From NCBI GenBank assembly GCA_027257055.1, contig JAPVLO010000045.1:310001-374000 (forward strand): DNA of 64,000 nucleotides. Direction: 5' to 3'. The notes beneath the pieces were generated by a model. That model saw only the letters and a list, made by a program, of their open reading frames with translations, ran no database searches and was not told the origin of the DNA. Position numbers and translations under genes: made by a program. Shown here piece by piece: positions 1 through 10,600 of the stretch (its first letter is position 1; every line of letters begins with the position of its first letter). The stretch comes from Cephalopachus bancanus (Eukaryota; Chordata; Mammalia; Primates; Tarsiidae).

Positions 1-435
1 GGGAAGTGGTCGGGTAAGGTGGGACTAGTAGGGGAACAGGGGCTGAAGTCTAACCTCTACTCTAATTGGAACGGTGGTTAAGACTGTGCTCCCAGAGTGC
101 AGATTGACACCTAACAGCTCTATGACCTTGGCCTGGTCATTTGATCTCCTTCCTTACACCTTGCTCCACAAAAGGTGGGTAACTGCAGTGGTGCCATGGA
201 TTAACTGAGGTAGGCATGGATTTTGGTCAGTGAAGGTGTTATTTTGGTTGCTTTGAGTTCTGCCTCTTTGCTGTACTCTTGAGCTTCTCATTTTAGCTAG
301 AAATGGAGGAAGACTTCAAGTGCTGGCAGAAATAATATGGAGGGAATAATTCATAGAACAAGAAATGACAATATTCTGCCTGCCAATTTTTCCTCTTCAG
401 AACTTGCCACTTGCCCAAATGCCCTGACTCCGTCT
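1..435. other. Upstream flank, no gene; old MIR at its start
   Basis: No coding signal. Positions 66-220 look like a decayed MIR SINE in + orientation (GGTGGTTAAGACTGTGCTC... CTATGACCTTGGCCTGGTCA). The rest shows nothing recognisable. Confidence 0.5.
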
Positions 436-551
436 TTTTTTTTTTTTTTGAGTTGGAGTCTCACTCTGTCGCCCAGACTGGAGTGCAGTGGCAGCTCCCG
501 GCCACCGCAGCCTCGACCTGCTGGGCTCCGGCGATCCTTCCACCTCAGTCG
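436..551 (-). mobile_element. Alu left-monomer insertion (minus strand)
   Basis: A poly-T run followed by GAGTTGGAGTCTCACTCTGT and the rest of a left Alu arm up to CACCTCAGTC, with no right arm. It is flanked by near-identical target duplications, GACTCCGTC before (ending near 437) and GACTCTGTC after, so this is an insertion of a monomer rather than a broken dimer. Confidence 0.8.
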
Positions 552-2640
552 ACTCTGTCTTTTTTTTCTCCAGTTGTACACCCTTGGGTGACCCTAGTGA
601 GCTGGAATCCTGGACAAGGTAGCTGAGACTCTGCTGATTGGGTGCTAGCTCTCCAATATGCCTTTTATGTGGTGGTACTGTGATTTCTCTCTAAATAGTT
701 ACACCAACTTAATGGCCATTCGGTGGAAACTTCCCCTAAGTAGTTTTCTCATTTGTCTTCATGTGGTTTCTTGTGGGACAAAAAAATTTTAAAAGGCAAA
801 TTCTTTTATCCGAACACAATGTCACTGTGCCCCACCTCAGTCTTTAGAGTTTATTTTCTTTGTTGTGTTTCACATATATCAATGCAAAACAGCTTACAGT
901 AGATATTGCCTAGGCATAGAATTAGGTTCTTATGAATGTGAAGTATGAGGTTCTTATCAACGGGCAAAAGTAGAATTGAGAGACTGTATCATATACTTAG
1001 AAACTGATTTATTCTTCCTTTTCCCTCTCATAATGTTTCTGCTGAGACCAGTTGACAGAGTAAGAGGCTTAGCATGGAAAAAGCATGGATAATTCTGAAA
1101 TGCAGATAATTCACTAATTATGTGTATTTTAGAATGGATTCAGTGATACACCCTTGGAGATGATCTCTCTCTCTTTCCTTCTCTCCCTCTCTCTGCCTCT
1201 CCTTCCTCTCCCTCTCCCTCAACCCTCTTTTCCCTTTCCCACATTTGTAGCCATTCCCTCCTGGCTCAGCCCAGAAGAAAACCTTGACAGGAGCAAAGGG
1301 TATTGCCTATAGAATGATGATACCCAGGTGCTAGTTCCAGCTCTGCCATGTCCTACCTGAGTGGTCGCCATCCCTCTGGCTCTCAGGTTCCTTACGTGTA
1401 AGATAAGTAGGAGACACCTGAGACTAAAGAAACTCTGTTTTTATTACCCTTTAGGTTTCTCCTTGCCAGCTTGGGACCTGGCAGGCCCCAGTAACTGGTC
1501 ACTTAGATAATCCCCAAGCAGATAAATGCCTGCAGGATAACTGAGAATTGCCTCTAATTACAGCAGAGTCCAGCCACTCCAATAGACGCTGGTGATTTTG
1601 GCTGCTTCCCGGAGCCACCAGCCAACCCAGAGATGAAGCTGGCTGGAGAAGCCGATGGATATGTTGGAAAGGCCCGCATCATCTCTAAACACAGCATCTG
1701 GGAAATGCCCATGTCCCCGGGAGGAGGTCATTGAAACCCTTCACTTGGTGCAGTGCAGAGAGTCAGGCAAACCAGGTTCTGAGTCCTGACCCTGCCACTT
1801 ATACCAGCCTGTGACCTTGGGCAAGTTCTCTGGCCCCAAATCATTTCCCTCCTCCATAGAACAGGGTGGCAACATATACACCTTGCCAAAAGTGTAAGGA
1901 TTAAGGATTCTGGTGGCTTCACAGTGCCTATTAAGTAGAGGTCCTCAACTTAGTAAATGGTTGTAGCAGTGGCTATAGCCTTGTTCCCTTCATTCACAGG
2001 AGTCTCTCGCGGGGTACTAGAGCTCAGGGCTCCTCCCCATGGCGGGGAGCATTGGCTCCTAGCCCGAGGTGCAGCCGTGCCAGGGAGCCTGGTACAGAGA
2101 TGCTGCTGATGGAGATGCTGATTACATTCCCTGATGGAGGAGCCTCAGCATTCTGGCCCAGAGCAGGAGGGCCAGCAATATTTAGCCCAAGCTGCTTGGA
2201 TCCGTAATTAAGTTATTTTCCCAAACTGCCATTTCAAGGTCTCACCCTCTTTCCTCACCTCTCTCTGGTCCCTTCTCTCGGGGTCCCTGTCAGAGAAGGG
2301 GTTTCCCTTTTCTTCTCCCCATCCAGAAAGAAGGTGACAAGAGGGAGGAAGAGGTGGTTTTTATTGCAGAAGATGCAGCTAAAACACGCCCTGGCCATTC
2401 AAGGTAGCTGCAACCACAGCCTGGAGGCTCAAGTCTCCGCGCACGCCCTGTTTCTTGGCAAAGGCGAGCTCGCAACTCAAACCTGTCTCTTCCTCCATCC
2501 TTTATCCAGACAGCTCGCAAGTGCTTTGCTGGGAAGGGCGATTAAATGGCACTTAGTGTATTTTTCCATTTTGTTCACCTGGTAAAGATAAAACAAAACA
2601 AAACAAAACAAGAAAGGCCCAGGATCGAAGTGTCATGTTT
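552..2640. other. GEM 5' flank, non-coding
   Basis: No gene. It holds a pyrimidine-rich CT tract (1158-1240), MIR fragments near 1312-1412 and 1755-1905 (both +), and unique-looking sequence at 1440-1720 and 2150-2260 that could be conserved regulatory DNA (for example GTAATTAAGTTATTTT near 2206). Open frames here are short and show no family resemblance. Confidence 0.5.
1755..1905 (+). repeat. MIR SINE fragment
   Basis: Contains the MIR core order: CAGGTTCTGAGTCCTGACC, TGCCACTTATACCAGC, TGTGACCTTGGGCAAGT, then a CCTC tail. Confidence 0.7.
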
Positions 2641-2659
2641 TAAAAGGGGCGAGGGGGCG

Positions 2660-2667
2660 TCACATGA
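2660..2667 (+). promoter_or_regulatory. M-box/E-box-like site TCACATGA
   Basis: TCACATGA about 120 bases upstream of the TATA box matches the core bound by USF/MITF/TFE bHLH-zip factors. This is a motif match only. Confidence 0.35.
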
Positions 2668-2742
2668 CTGCGAGTAACTGATTGAGCCAAGTGGCTGCAA
2701 CTCGGAGTTTGCTGCAGAGCCGCCCCCTCCCGGCGGGGGCGC

Positions 2743-2750
2743 TGACGTCA
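2743..2750. promoter_or_regulatory. Perfect palindromic CRE (TGACGTCA)
   Basis: TGACGTCA lies about 40 bases upstream of the TATA box, a position seen in CREB/ATF-responsive immediate-early promoters. GEM is known as an early-response gene, so CREB/ATF control is expected from family knowledge. It was not tested here. Confidence 0.85.
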
Positions 2751-2783
2751 CGGAAAAGCCCCGTGGCGGGTCGGCCGGGCTCG

Positions 2784-2790
2784 TTATAAA
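2784..2790 (+). promoter_or_regulatory. TATA box (TTATAAA)
   Basis: TTATAAA sits alone in a very GC-rich setting between the CRE and exon 1, so it is a strong core-promoter call. It sets transcription start at roughly 2812-2822. Confidence 0.8.
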
Positions 2791-2814
2791 CCGCCCGGCC
2801 GCGGCGGGCAGGGA

Positions 2815-2927
2815 CAGCGGGTACGCACGGCCGGCACCGCGGAGTCTCCCTGCGCTCGGCGGCCCCGGGATCCCAGCGCGGACCCACGCGACACGCGGAC
2901 GCACCGACGCCCACCCGGCCGAGCCGA
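2815..2927 (+). other. GEM: GEM exon 1, non-coding 5' UTR
   Basis: GC-rich segment just downstream of the TATA box. It ends at a good donor, CCGA|GTAAGG, at 2927/2928. It contains no ATG in the + direction before the donor, so translation starts in exon 2. The 5' limit is inferred from TATA spacing only. Confidence 0.7.
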
Positions 2928-4288
2928 GTAAGGGGCCACCCGGGGTGGGGGGAGCGTGCCTGCCGGCGCCGCGGGGAGGGAGTGGGCGTTTCCGGCCCGC
3001 AGAACTTTCTGAGTTGCGAAAAGAGACCCTGGGACGTGCCGTCTGCGCCCTGGTTTTCTGGGAGGGCGCAGAGCTTCAGGGGCGAAGGATGTCGCCTCCC
3101 ATCGGCAGGTTCCTTGGTTCAGGTCATTGGAAGGGTCACCTCCTCCTTCAGATCGCGGGTCGTAGGGCAACCCTCCGTGATGCCTGATGCTTTGGTTGTT
3201 TCGATGTAAGTCAGCCGACTAGCTTTTAAGACGAAAAAGAACCGGGTTAGTGGGAGGTGTAGGGGTGTGGAAGGTGGGGTGAGGGTGAGAGGGGAGTGTG
3301 AGTGCATTTGCCCTTCTCACGAGGGGATCTTGTTGATTTGGATGTGAATACTTCCACTCATCTCAACTAGCCTGGGAAAACAGATCTCTGGATAAGGTGA
3401 GACAGTCTTGCAAAGGGAAAGTTGTGGCGAAGTTGTTGAATGTCATTTAGGAGAGTCCTTGGCCTTCTGATTTGCTTCAAGAAGTTGAGACTCTGAGTTG
3501 AATTAAAGAACTCTCAGAGTGGCCATGGTTTGAAACAAATGAAGCACTTTGTCTGCAAATTTGATAGGTCTCAGCATGAACAGGTCATTCCCCTGCCAGG
3601 ATGACTAGAATTGTGACTGGGATGGTTTAAAAATGGCATCTGTGGGCAGGAGGGCAGAGCAGAGGCATAAACCCCAAACAGAAATCCCCCGACCCCCAAT
3701 AAGGGTCTGTTCAGGCAGCTGGAGAGCATCAAGGCGACTTGACTAAACATGGAAGTTCCAATAAGTGCCGGTCCAGTCCAGCCAGGGGTAGTGATGTCAT
3801 TGCCACGTGTTTCCCACCCAGGCACAAACGCCTGCTGGACCGTGGTGCAATTAAGAGCCAAGTTTAGAAAAGAGCCGCTAACCTGGCCAGCTGGTCCCCA
3901 GCAACACCGACTTGTTGCTGTTCAAACCACCTCTGAAGGCTGTTAGCTCCTTCCAGCTGCTTGTGTGCCAGCTTGGAGCGGGGATCCCAAGACTTCTTTG
4001 AGGATGGAGGAAGCCCATGGGCAGTGGGCAATGGTAAGGGTATGTTTTTCTCTATGAAAGGGACAGCCTGCTTGAGCAACTGGTTACTAATAGTGTGTTT
4101 GTGTGTCTAGTTGAAAGCTGGGCTTGTTGAGGTTTGGGGACTCTTTCATTGGTGTTTCGTATATTAGGGACACTTGTGTCTCGCCCCATCTAATTAAATA
4201 TCACTGATGACTGACCGTGTGTTTGAGCACCCTGAACTCTCTTGCTCATGCGTCCTAATGCCAGCGTCTTGGCTGTTCTGCTCCCTAG
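2928..4288. other. GEM: GEM intron 1
   Basis: CpG-rich for about 150 bases, then ordinary sequence without recognisable repeats. Open frames at 2945-3209 and 3571-4079 are shadows without family similarity. Confidence 0.8.
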
Positions 4289-4628
4289 GACCCAACGATG
4301 ACTCTGAATAATGTCACCATGCGCCAGGGCCCTGTGGGCATGCAGCCACAACAGCAGCGCTGGAGCATCCCTGCTGATGGCCGGCATCTGATGGTCCAGA
4401 AAGAGCTCCACCAGTACAGCCACCGCAGCCGCCACTCTGCTGCCCCCGAGGACCACTGGCGCCGAAGCTGGTCCTCCGACTCCACAGACTCAGTCATTTC
4501 CTCTGAGTCAGGAAACACCTACTACCGGGTGGTGCTCATAGGGGAGCAGGGGGTGGGCAAGTCCACTCTGGCCAACATCTTTGCGGGTGTGCACGACAGC
4601 ATGGACAGCGACTGTGAGGTGCTGGGAG
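4289..4628 (+). CDS. GEM: GEM exon 2 (start codon, N-terminal tail, P-loop)
   Basis: The acceptor is CTCCCTAG|GACCC at 4288/4289 and the ATG is at 4298. Coding ends at 4628 before GTAGGT, leaving one base of codon 111. It encodes residues 1-110: the N-terminal tail with RWSIP (14-3-3 site), a serine-rich stretch SWSSDSTDSVISSES (57-71), then the GTPase fold with the GEQGVGKS P-loop. Reading on past the donor gives an intronic stop at 4712, so the open frame 4298-4714 is not the protein. Confidence 0.95.
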
Positions 4629-7600
4629 GTAGGTGGCCTGCCCTTGTGGGCTCCTGTCACATCATCAGTGGTCCAGGCAGGAAGAGTGAGAGCGGGTGGG
4701 TCATTTATCTCTAGAGTTGGAAGTTGAGGTTATGTGTTCCGGATTCTGGCTGGGGGGAGCTGACACCTCAGAACAGTCTTGGCACAGGCTGGGGGTGGGG
4801 GGCAAGAGTTTTGGGAAGGGGGACTGCTTGTAGATAGGACCAATATCCATTGAACTTGAGCCAGAAAGGGAACTTCTTAGGTTCCAATTCTAAATGGGCT
4901 GGGGAAGACTGATTTAAAGAGGGTAGAGCCAGAGGGTCAGGATCCTACTTCTGACCCGAACCTTCTTTCCAGAGCTCAGTAAAGACCTTTTCCCATGGTT
5001 ATACCTAAAGCCAAACCTATATGAAAAACTGTTAAGATGGATTGATCAGTTTATTTCCAATTATAAAAATATTTGAGGTTATAAAATGGTTCAAAATTTT
5101 ATATTTGAAGTAGTACATTTTAAAAATTTGAAATATAACATATCTGACGATAGATATTTTATGTAGAGTCTTACAGTTTTTCAAGACGATTTATTCAAGT
5201 TAATTTTCCCTATACAATCTCATTTCAAGTATTTATGTATCAAAGCCTTACCATTTCCAAACTGTTTTGTGGTGATGTTGTCTCATAAATGTATGTATTC
5301 CTCAACTATGGGTAAGCACAGGCCTATACTCTGGGAAGTAATATGAGGATCCCAATAGCCGATAGCATCCATGAAGTGTCTTTCTGCCATGGTTTCAGTC
5401 TTAGCATACACGACCAGGGTAGCTATGTGTCCCTATTTGCAGTGGCAGAAATGAAGGAAGAACCGTCCAGTACTTGCCCAAGTCACATGGTCTGTCCATA
5501 CTCTCAGTTGCGACTCACAACTGACTCACAGACTTACAGAGTAGGAAGATGTCTTAGTGATGACTCAGTCTCCCCTCTCTTTGATGCATATGAGTTCTGT
5601 TCCTTCCTACCAACAACCCATTTGATCTGAAGCTTTTATTCTTTTTGACTGTCTCAGTGTCAAGGAGTTTGCTGTTTCATGAGGCAGCTCGGGAACTGGG
5701 CTAGAAGTGATGACTCATTGATGTAACATCGATTTCTCTCTGGAATCTCACCAGAGTCAAAGGAAAAAGGCAGCCAGTGTTGTACAATTGATTCTTTCTT
5801 TGTAAAGGTTGGGTGATGACTTGCTAGAAGAAAGGAAAGGAGGAAGGAACTGACATTTGGAATAGACGTTTGCAATGGGAGAGGCACTTGATTACATGCC
5901 TTTTGTTTGCTGCTGTTTATTTTGGTCCTCACAAAATTCCTGTTCTTGTGAGTAAATTGAGTCTCAGGGAGATGAAGTTGCTTGTTTAGAATCACACAGA
6001 GGGAAAGCTGAGTTTAGAGTTTGGAATTTTCTAATCTTAGTTCAGTGCTTTCCATTGTTCATTTTACCATTGATTGGGAACCTGCTAGGTGCCAGGCACT
6101 GTGCCAAGTACTTCCCACACATGTTTTGGTGTAATACTTGCAAAAATAGAACCAATTTGGTATTAGTATCCCTATTCTACAGGCGAAGAAATGGAGGCTT
6201 ACAAAAACCAAGTGACTTGCTCAGGGTGGAAAAGCTAGTACATGGTGTGTCCAGGATTCAAACCTAGTTGTTGTTGAACCCAAATTCTGTGTTCTTTCAT
6301 TGTCCCTGGCAGCCCCATGATTTAGCTTCCAAAAACTGTTAAGTACTGCAGCTCTTTGGGGGTATCAACCATATGCCTGGCTCTGTTCTGAGCTCTGGGG
6401 TATACAGTGATGGATGAGGTATGCCATACCCTCTAAGTAAGTGACTGTGATACAGAGTCTGGAAAAATTAGTGATTACCTTAAAAAGCAGCAAGAAAGTT
6501 CTTTGGGGGCTTACATGAGAAAGATCAACTGAGAGTTATTTTTTGTTTTCAAGGGGGAGGAATTGAAAAAGTTAATGTGTAGTAGACTTTCAAAAATGTT
6601 TGTCCATTAGAATGGAATGGTATCAGCCGGGCTCGGTGGCTCAGCCTGTAATCCCGTGCCTTGGGAGGCTAAGGTGAGTGGATTGCCTGAGCCCGCGGGT
6701 TTGAGACACGCCTGGGCAACTTGGTGAGACCTCATCTCTACAATAAATAAAAAAATTAGCCGGGTGTGGTAGTGCGTGCCCTGTAGTTCCAGCTACTTGG
6801 AAGGCTGAGGTGGAAGGATCTGCCGAAGCCCAGCAGGTCGAGGCTGTGGTAGCCGGGAGCGGCTACTGCACTCCAGTCTGGGTGACAGAGTGAGACTCCA
6901 ACTCAAAAAAAAAAAAGAATGGAATGGTATCTGTCCAGAAGGTGGTATCTCCATTGGCATAAAGTGTTAAGAAGATTGACTCATACCTGGAATTTGGAAA
7001 GGCAGCCTTCCCAAATATTTAGGAAATCTGTTTGAAGCAAGAGGGAGAGGAAGAGAGATAATCCTTTTCTTATTTCCTCAAACAGATAATTTTTGACAAT
7101 GAGAAGTTTCTCAGGTTCCCCTTCTATCTGATGTGTCCTATTTGAGTCACTTAATTTATAACTAGGATTATATTCTTTATCTGTAGGTCTTGTTGGAATC
7201 ACGAGTTGGCTTTATGTTTCCCAAGATGAAAGTTTTCCAAGGCACATCCCTTCCTTGTTTTTTTTTTCTAGCATTAACCATAAGAAAAAAAAATCTACAC
7301 AATATTGTTATCATTATTTCTCCTAATAAAGATGAATGTCAGTACAGTTATATTGCAATGATCTTATGACTTTCTGTACACATTTAATGCTATTCATTCA
7401 TTCCTATGTAGTTACTTGTTGAGGTACTCTGGGGACATGTAAAGAATCCTGGGACTTCTTCCATAGAGATGCGGGTAGTATACAGTAGAGCATACTATTC
7501 CACCAACTATAAGTCAAGATAGACGTGATAAATGTTGCGAAAGTGGCATAAGGAGGATGCTGCAGAAATTCAGAGGAGAAAAGATGACCTGTGGATATCA

Positions 7601-10600
7601 GAAAAGGCTGTGAATATCAGAAAAGGCTTTCTGGAAAAAGTAGTCTCTGAGCTGGACCCTAGGGACAGCTAGAATTTGGAAGTCCTGATCTCAGTGAGGA
7701 GGCATTCCACACACACAGCACTGAACTTGGAGTCTGATGAATGGGTGCTCTGGCCTCAGTTCTGACATTGACACTTAGCTGTGTACTCTTGAATAGGCCA
7801 CTTAACCTCCTTAAGCTGCCTCATTAGTATAATCAGGGTAATACCTTCTTCATAGGGTATTATGAAGATTAAAGGAGGTAACATATTAAGCATATAACTT
7901 AGTGCCTGGCACATAGTAAGTGTGGAATGAACATCAGAGCCGATTCTGAATTCACTGTCTCCTTTTGATAGACGTATCTTCCCAAACTGATGGTTCCATT
8001 GTTTGTACCCCTGCTTATTTTGGTCACCCTTGGCTGGGGCTCTTTGAGTTGTGCAGAGGAGATATAAGCCACTAGGAAAGGACAGGCATTGCTTAGAGCA
8101 GGCATTTCTTCCAAAATTCCTTGGGATCTCTTGGGAGACAAAAGCTGAATGCAGGTGAAAGGTTTTTTTGGGCGGGGGAGGAGGGAGGCTGGAGCCTCAG
8201 AACTTCTGAGGAGCTGCAGGAGCCAATTTCAGCATGAAACAGATGCCTATGTGGGTTCCACACACAGCACTTGAGCCAGTCTTGGGCAGGAGGGGTCTCC
8301 AAGCACAAGTAGTGTTAGAGAAAAACTTATTAACATAGTAGGACTTCACTTAGGACTGTTGCATGCAAGAACATATGGGGATTTTTGGCCAATGAGCAAG
8401 TTGGAGGTATGGGGTCAGTGTATGGAAAATTACTAAGAGAAGACATCAAGGTTAAGGGGCATTCTTGCTAAACTGAAGTAACAATTCTTGTTGAAGTCAG
8501 GCTTAGACATCAAAGGTGGGGGATGAGGAATTTGATCAGATACTAAACGTGGGGGGTCTCATGAAACTAACCTCAAAGGATTCTAGCTAAAATTACGTTC
8601 TTGCAAGGACAGACACAGAAGCTTAAGGTGGAGATCTGGTAGAGACAAGGCTCCAGAGGACCAGATCAAAGTTTGGTCAAGGAGAGTGACTTTGTCAGGG
8701 GATCAAATGGGGAAAGACAAACAGAGGTTCATTGGTCCAGGGAAAATGGCTGCTGACTACAGTTGCACTGTAGAACCTCCTTCTGGCCCCATCAGGATGA
8801 TTTCTCTTGCTCACCTAGAGTGGGAATGGACATGCCCAGACCCAGGCTACTGAAAAGCCTCACAGGTTGATCCCTCAACCCTTTCTCCACACACCTCTAC
8901 CCAAGAGCTCTCCTAGAGTTGGGTATTACTTTATGTCCCCGCTCATCATCCGATTAGCACTTGGAAAGGGTAAAAGATGAGCTGAGCAGCTCTGGGAGGA
9001 AGACAAGCCTCAAGCTTTGGTTACTCCTAGGCTTGGGCTAATTAGCAAAAAGCCATCAAACAGGACAAATGTATGTTGGAAGAGTCCTGGGGCACGGAAC
9101 CGGGGTTGATGTATAATCCCATGTGTGGAGAGTTGGCAGGGCAGGTGGCATGTGCACAAACCGGGGAGGAGATGTGTTGTTTGTTTTAGGCTCCCAGGTC
9201 TCCAACACAGTGACTTTCAGTCAGAGGTAAGGCCAGACAGAGTGACCCTGTCAGGAAGCTTCCAGAAGAGTAAAGCATCTTGTTTCTACTTCCACAGCTG
9301 TAATCCTTAGGCCACTTTTTCTCTAGACTTGTTCTGATATCTCTTAAACCTAGAGAAAGTTTGGGTTTTCTTGTTTTTCCTCACCTATTGGAACATGACA
9401 TGTGTTTATTTGAATAACTGGGCACTGAAGCAAGCCCCCTTTTGGGTGGTGAGTGGTGGGCTGAGGGCAGAGAAAGAATTTTCCTGAGTAAGATAAGAAC
9501 TCTGGCAGAAAGGGGCTGTCAGCCCTCACTTCCTCTTCTTTGCTGCCCAGGCTCTGATGATTTCCATTGGGTTGTATACATTTGCATGATGAGGTCATGA
9601 GGAGCTACCCCCCACAGTGTGCCAAGCAATGTGTCCCACTGTGATCGCATTCATGCTGCTTATGGTGGACTTGCCACCCATGATGGGCATGTTTTAATCC
9701 CCCAGTGGGAAACAATTAGCATTGATTAGAAGAGTGACATTTTAGGGGTGGGGAAACTGACAGAAAGACTGAGCCTCCCTGATGTATGTTGGAAGGAAAT
9801 CCTCTCTTAAGCTAGGATTTACTTGTAGTAGGAAGTGCTGAGTGTGGCAAGAACTAGCTTCCCCCACTTGAAGAAGTGATGATGACAGCTAACATTTTTT
9901 GAGTTTCTACTTTGCATACAGACTTAATATATATGATTGTCATGTAGCCCTAAGGAATAGATACTATTATCAATCCCATTTCACAGATAAAGAAAACTGA
10001 GACTCAGAGAGCTTAAGAAAGTGGTCTAGAGCCACAGAGTGAATAAGGGGTGGCACCCAGATTCTAGTTTAGGTTTGCTTGTGCGTGCAGCCACAATGCG
10101 ATATTTATCATTCATCCACAGGACAGATCTTTAGTGCGCAACCTCAGGGTACTAGGCACTGCCCTGGTATGGCACAGATGCAAATCTCTGCCCTAACACT
10201 CTGAGGGCAGAGGGGCAGGAGGGTCAGAAAAATAATCAAATAAAGTAAGTTAAAAGCCTTGAGTGTTAGGTGGCTGTAAGTGCAATGGAGAAACGTAAAA
10301 CAGGGAAGGGGTGAGGAATGTCAGTAGGAGAGGAGTTGCGATTTTAAATGAGTGGTCGGGAAACGCATCCCCCAGAGGGAGGTGAGAGAACAAGCCTTGT
10401 GGATATCTGAGGGAAAAGATTCCAGGCAGAAGGCACAACAAGTAACATAATAAATCATTATGAAAATCATAATTTTCAAATAATGAAATTCAAAACAGGA
10501 AACCACACTGTGGAAATAGAATGGGGATGGACTCTACTGTCTCAGGCTGATGGGAATCCCTCTTGCAAAAATCCTAGGATACCCCCCCACAGATTTTTCC

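Larger units (their letters stand above)
2650..3080. promoter_or_regulatory. GEM: CpG-rich GEM promoter region
   Basis: A sharp rise in G+C and CpG compared with the AT-rich flanks, with GGGGCG/CCGCCCC Sp1-like boxes around 2651-2740 and dense CpG through exon 1 into intron 1. It contains the CRE and TATA box listed separately. Open frames over this region on both strands are composition artefacts. Confidence 0.85.

Noticed and set aside
2784..3209. Overlapping open frames on both strands in the GC-rich region
   Set aside because: CpG-island composition removes stop codons. No family similarity, and they cover the promoter, exon 1 and intron 1.
5343..5630. 95-codon frame in GEM intron 2
   Set aside because: No similarity to known proteins, inside an intron, and no splice signals around it.
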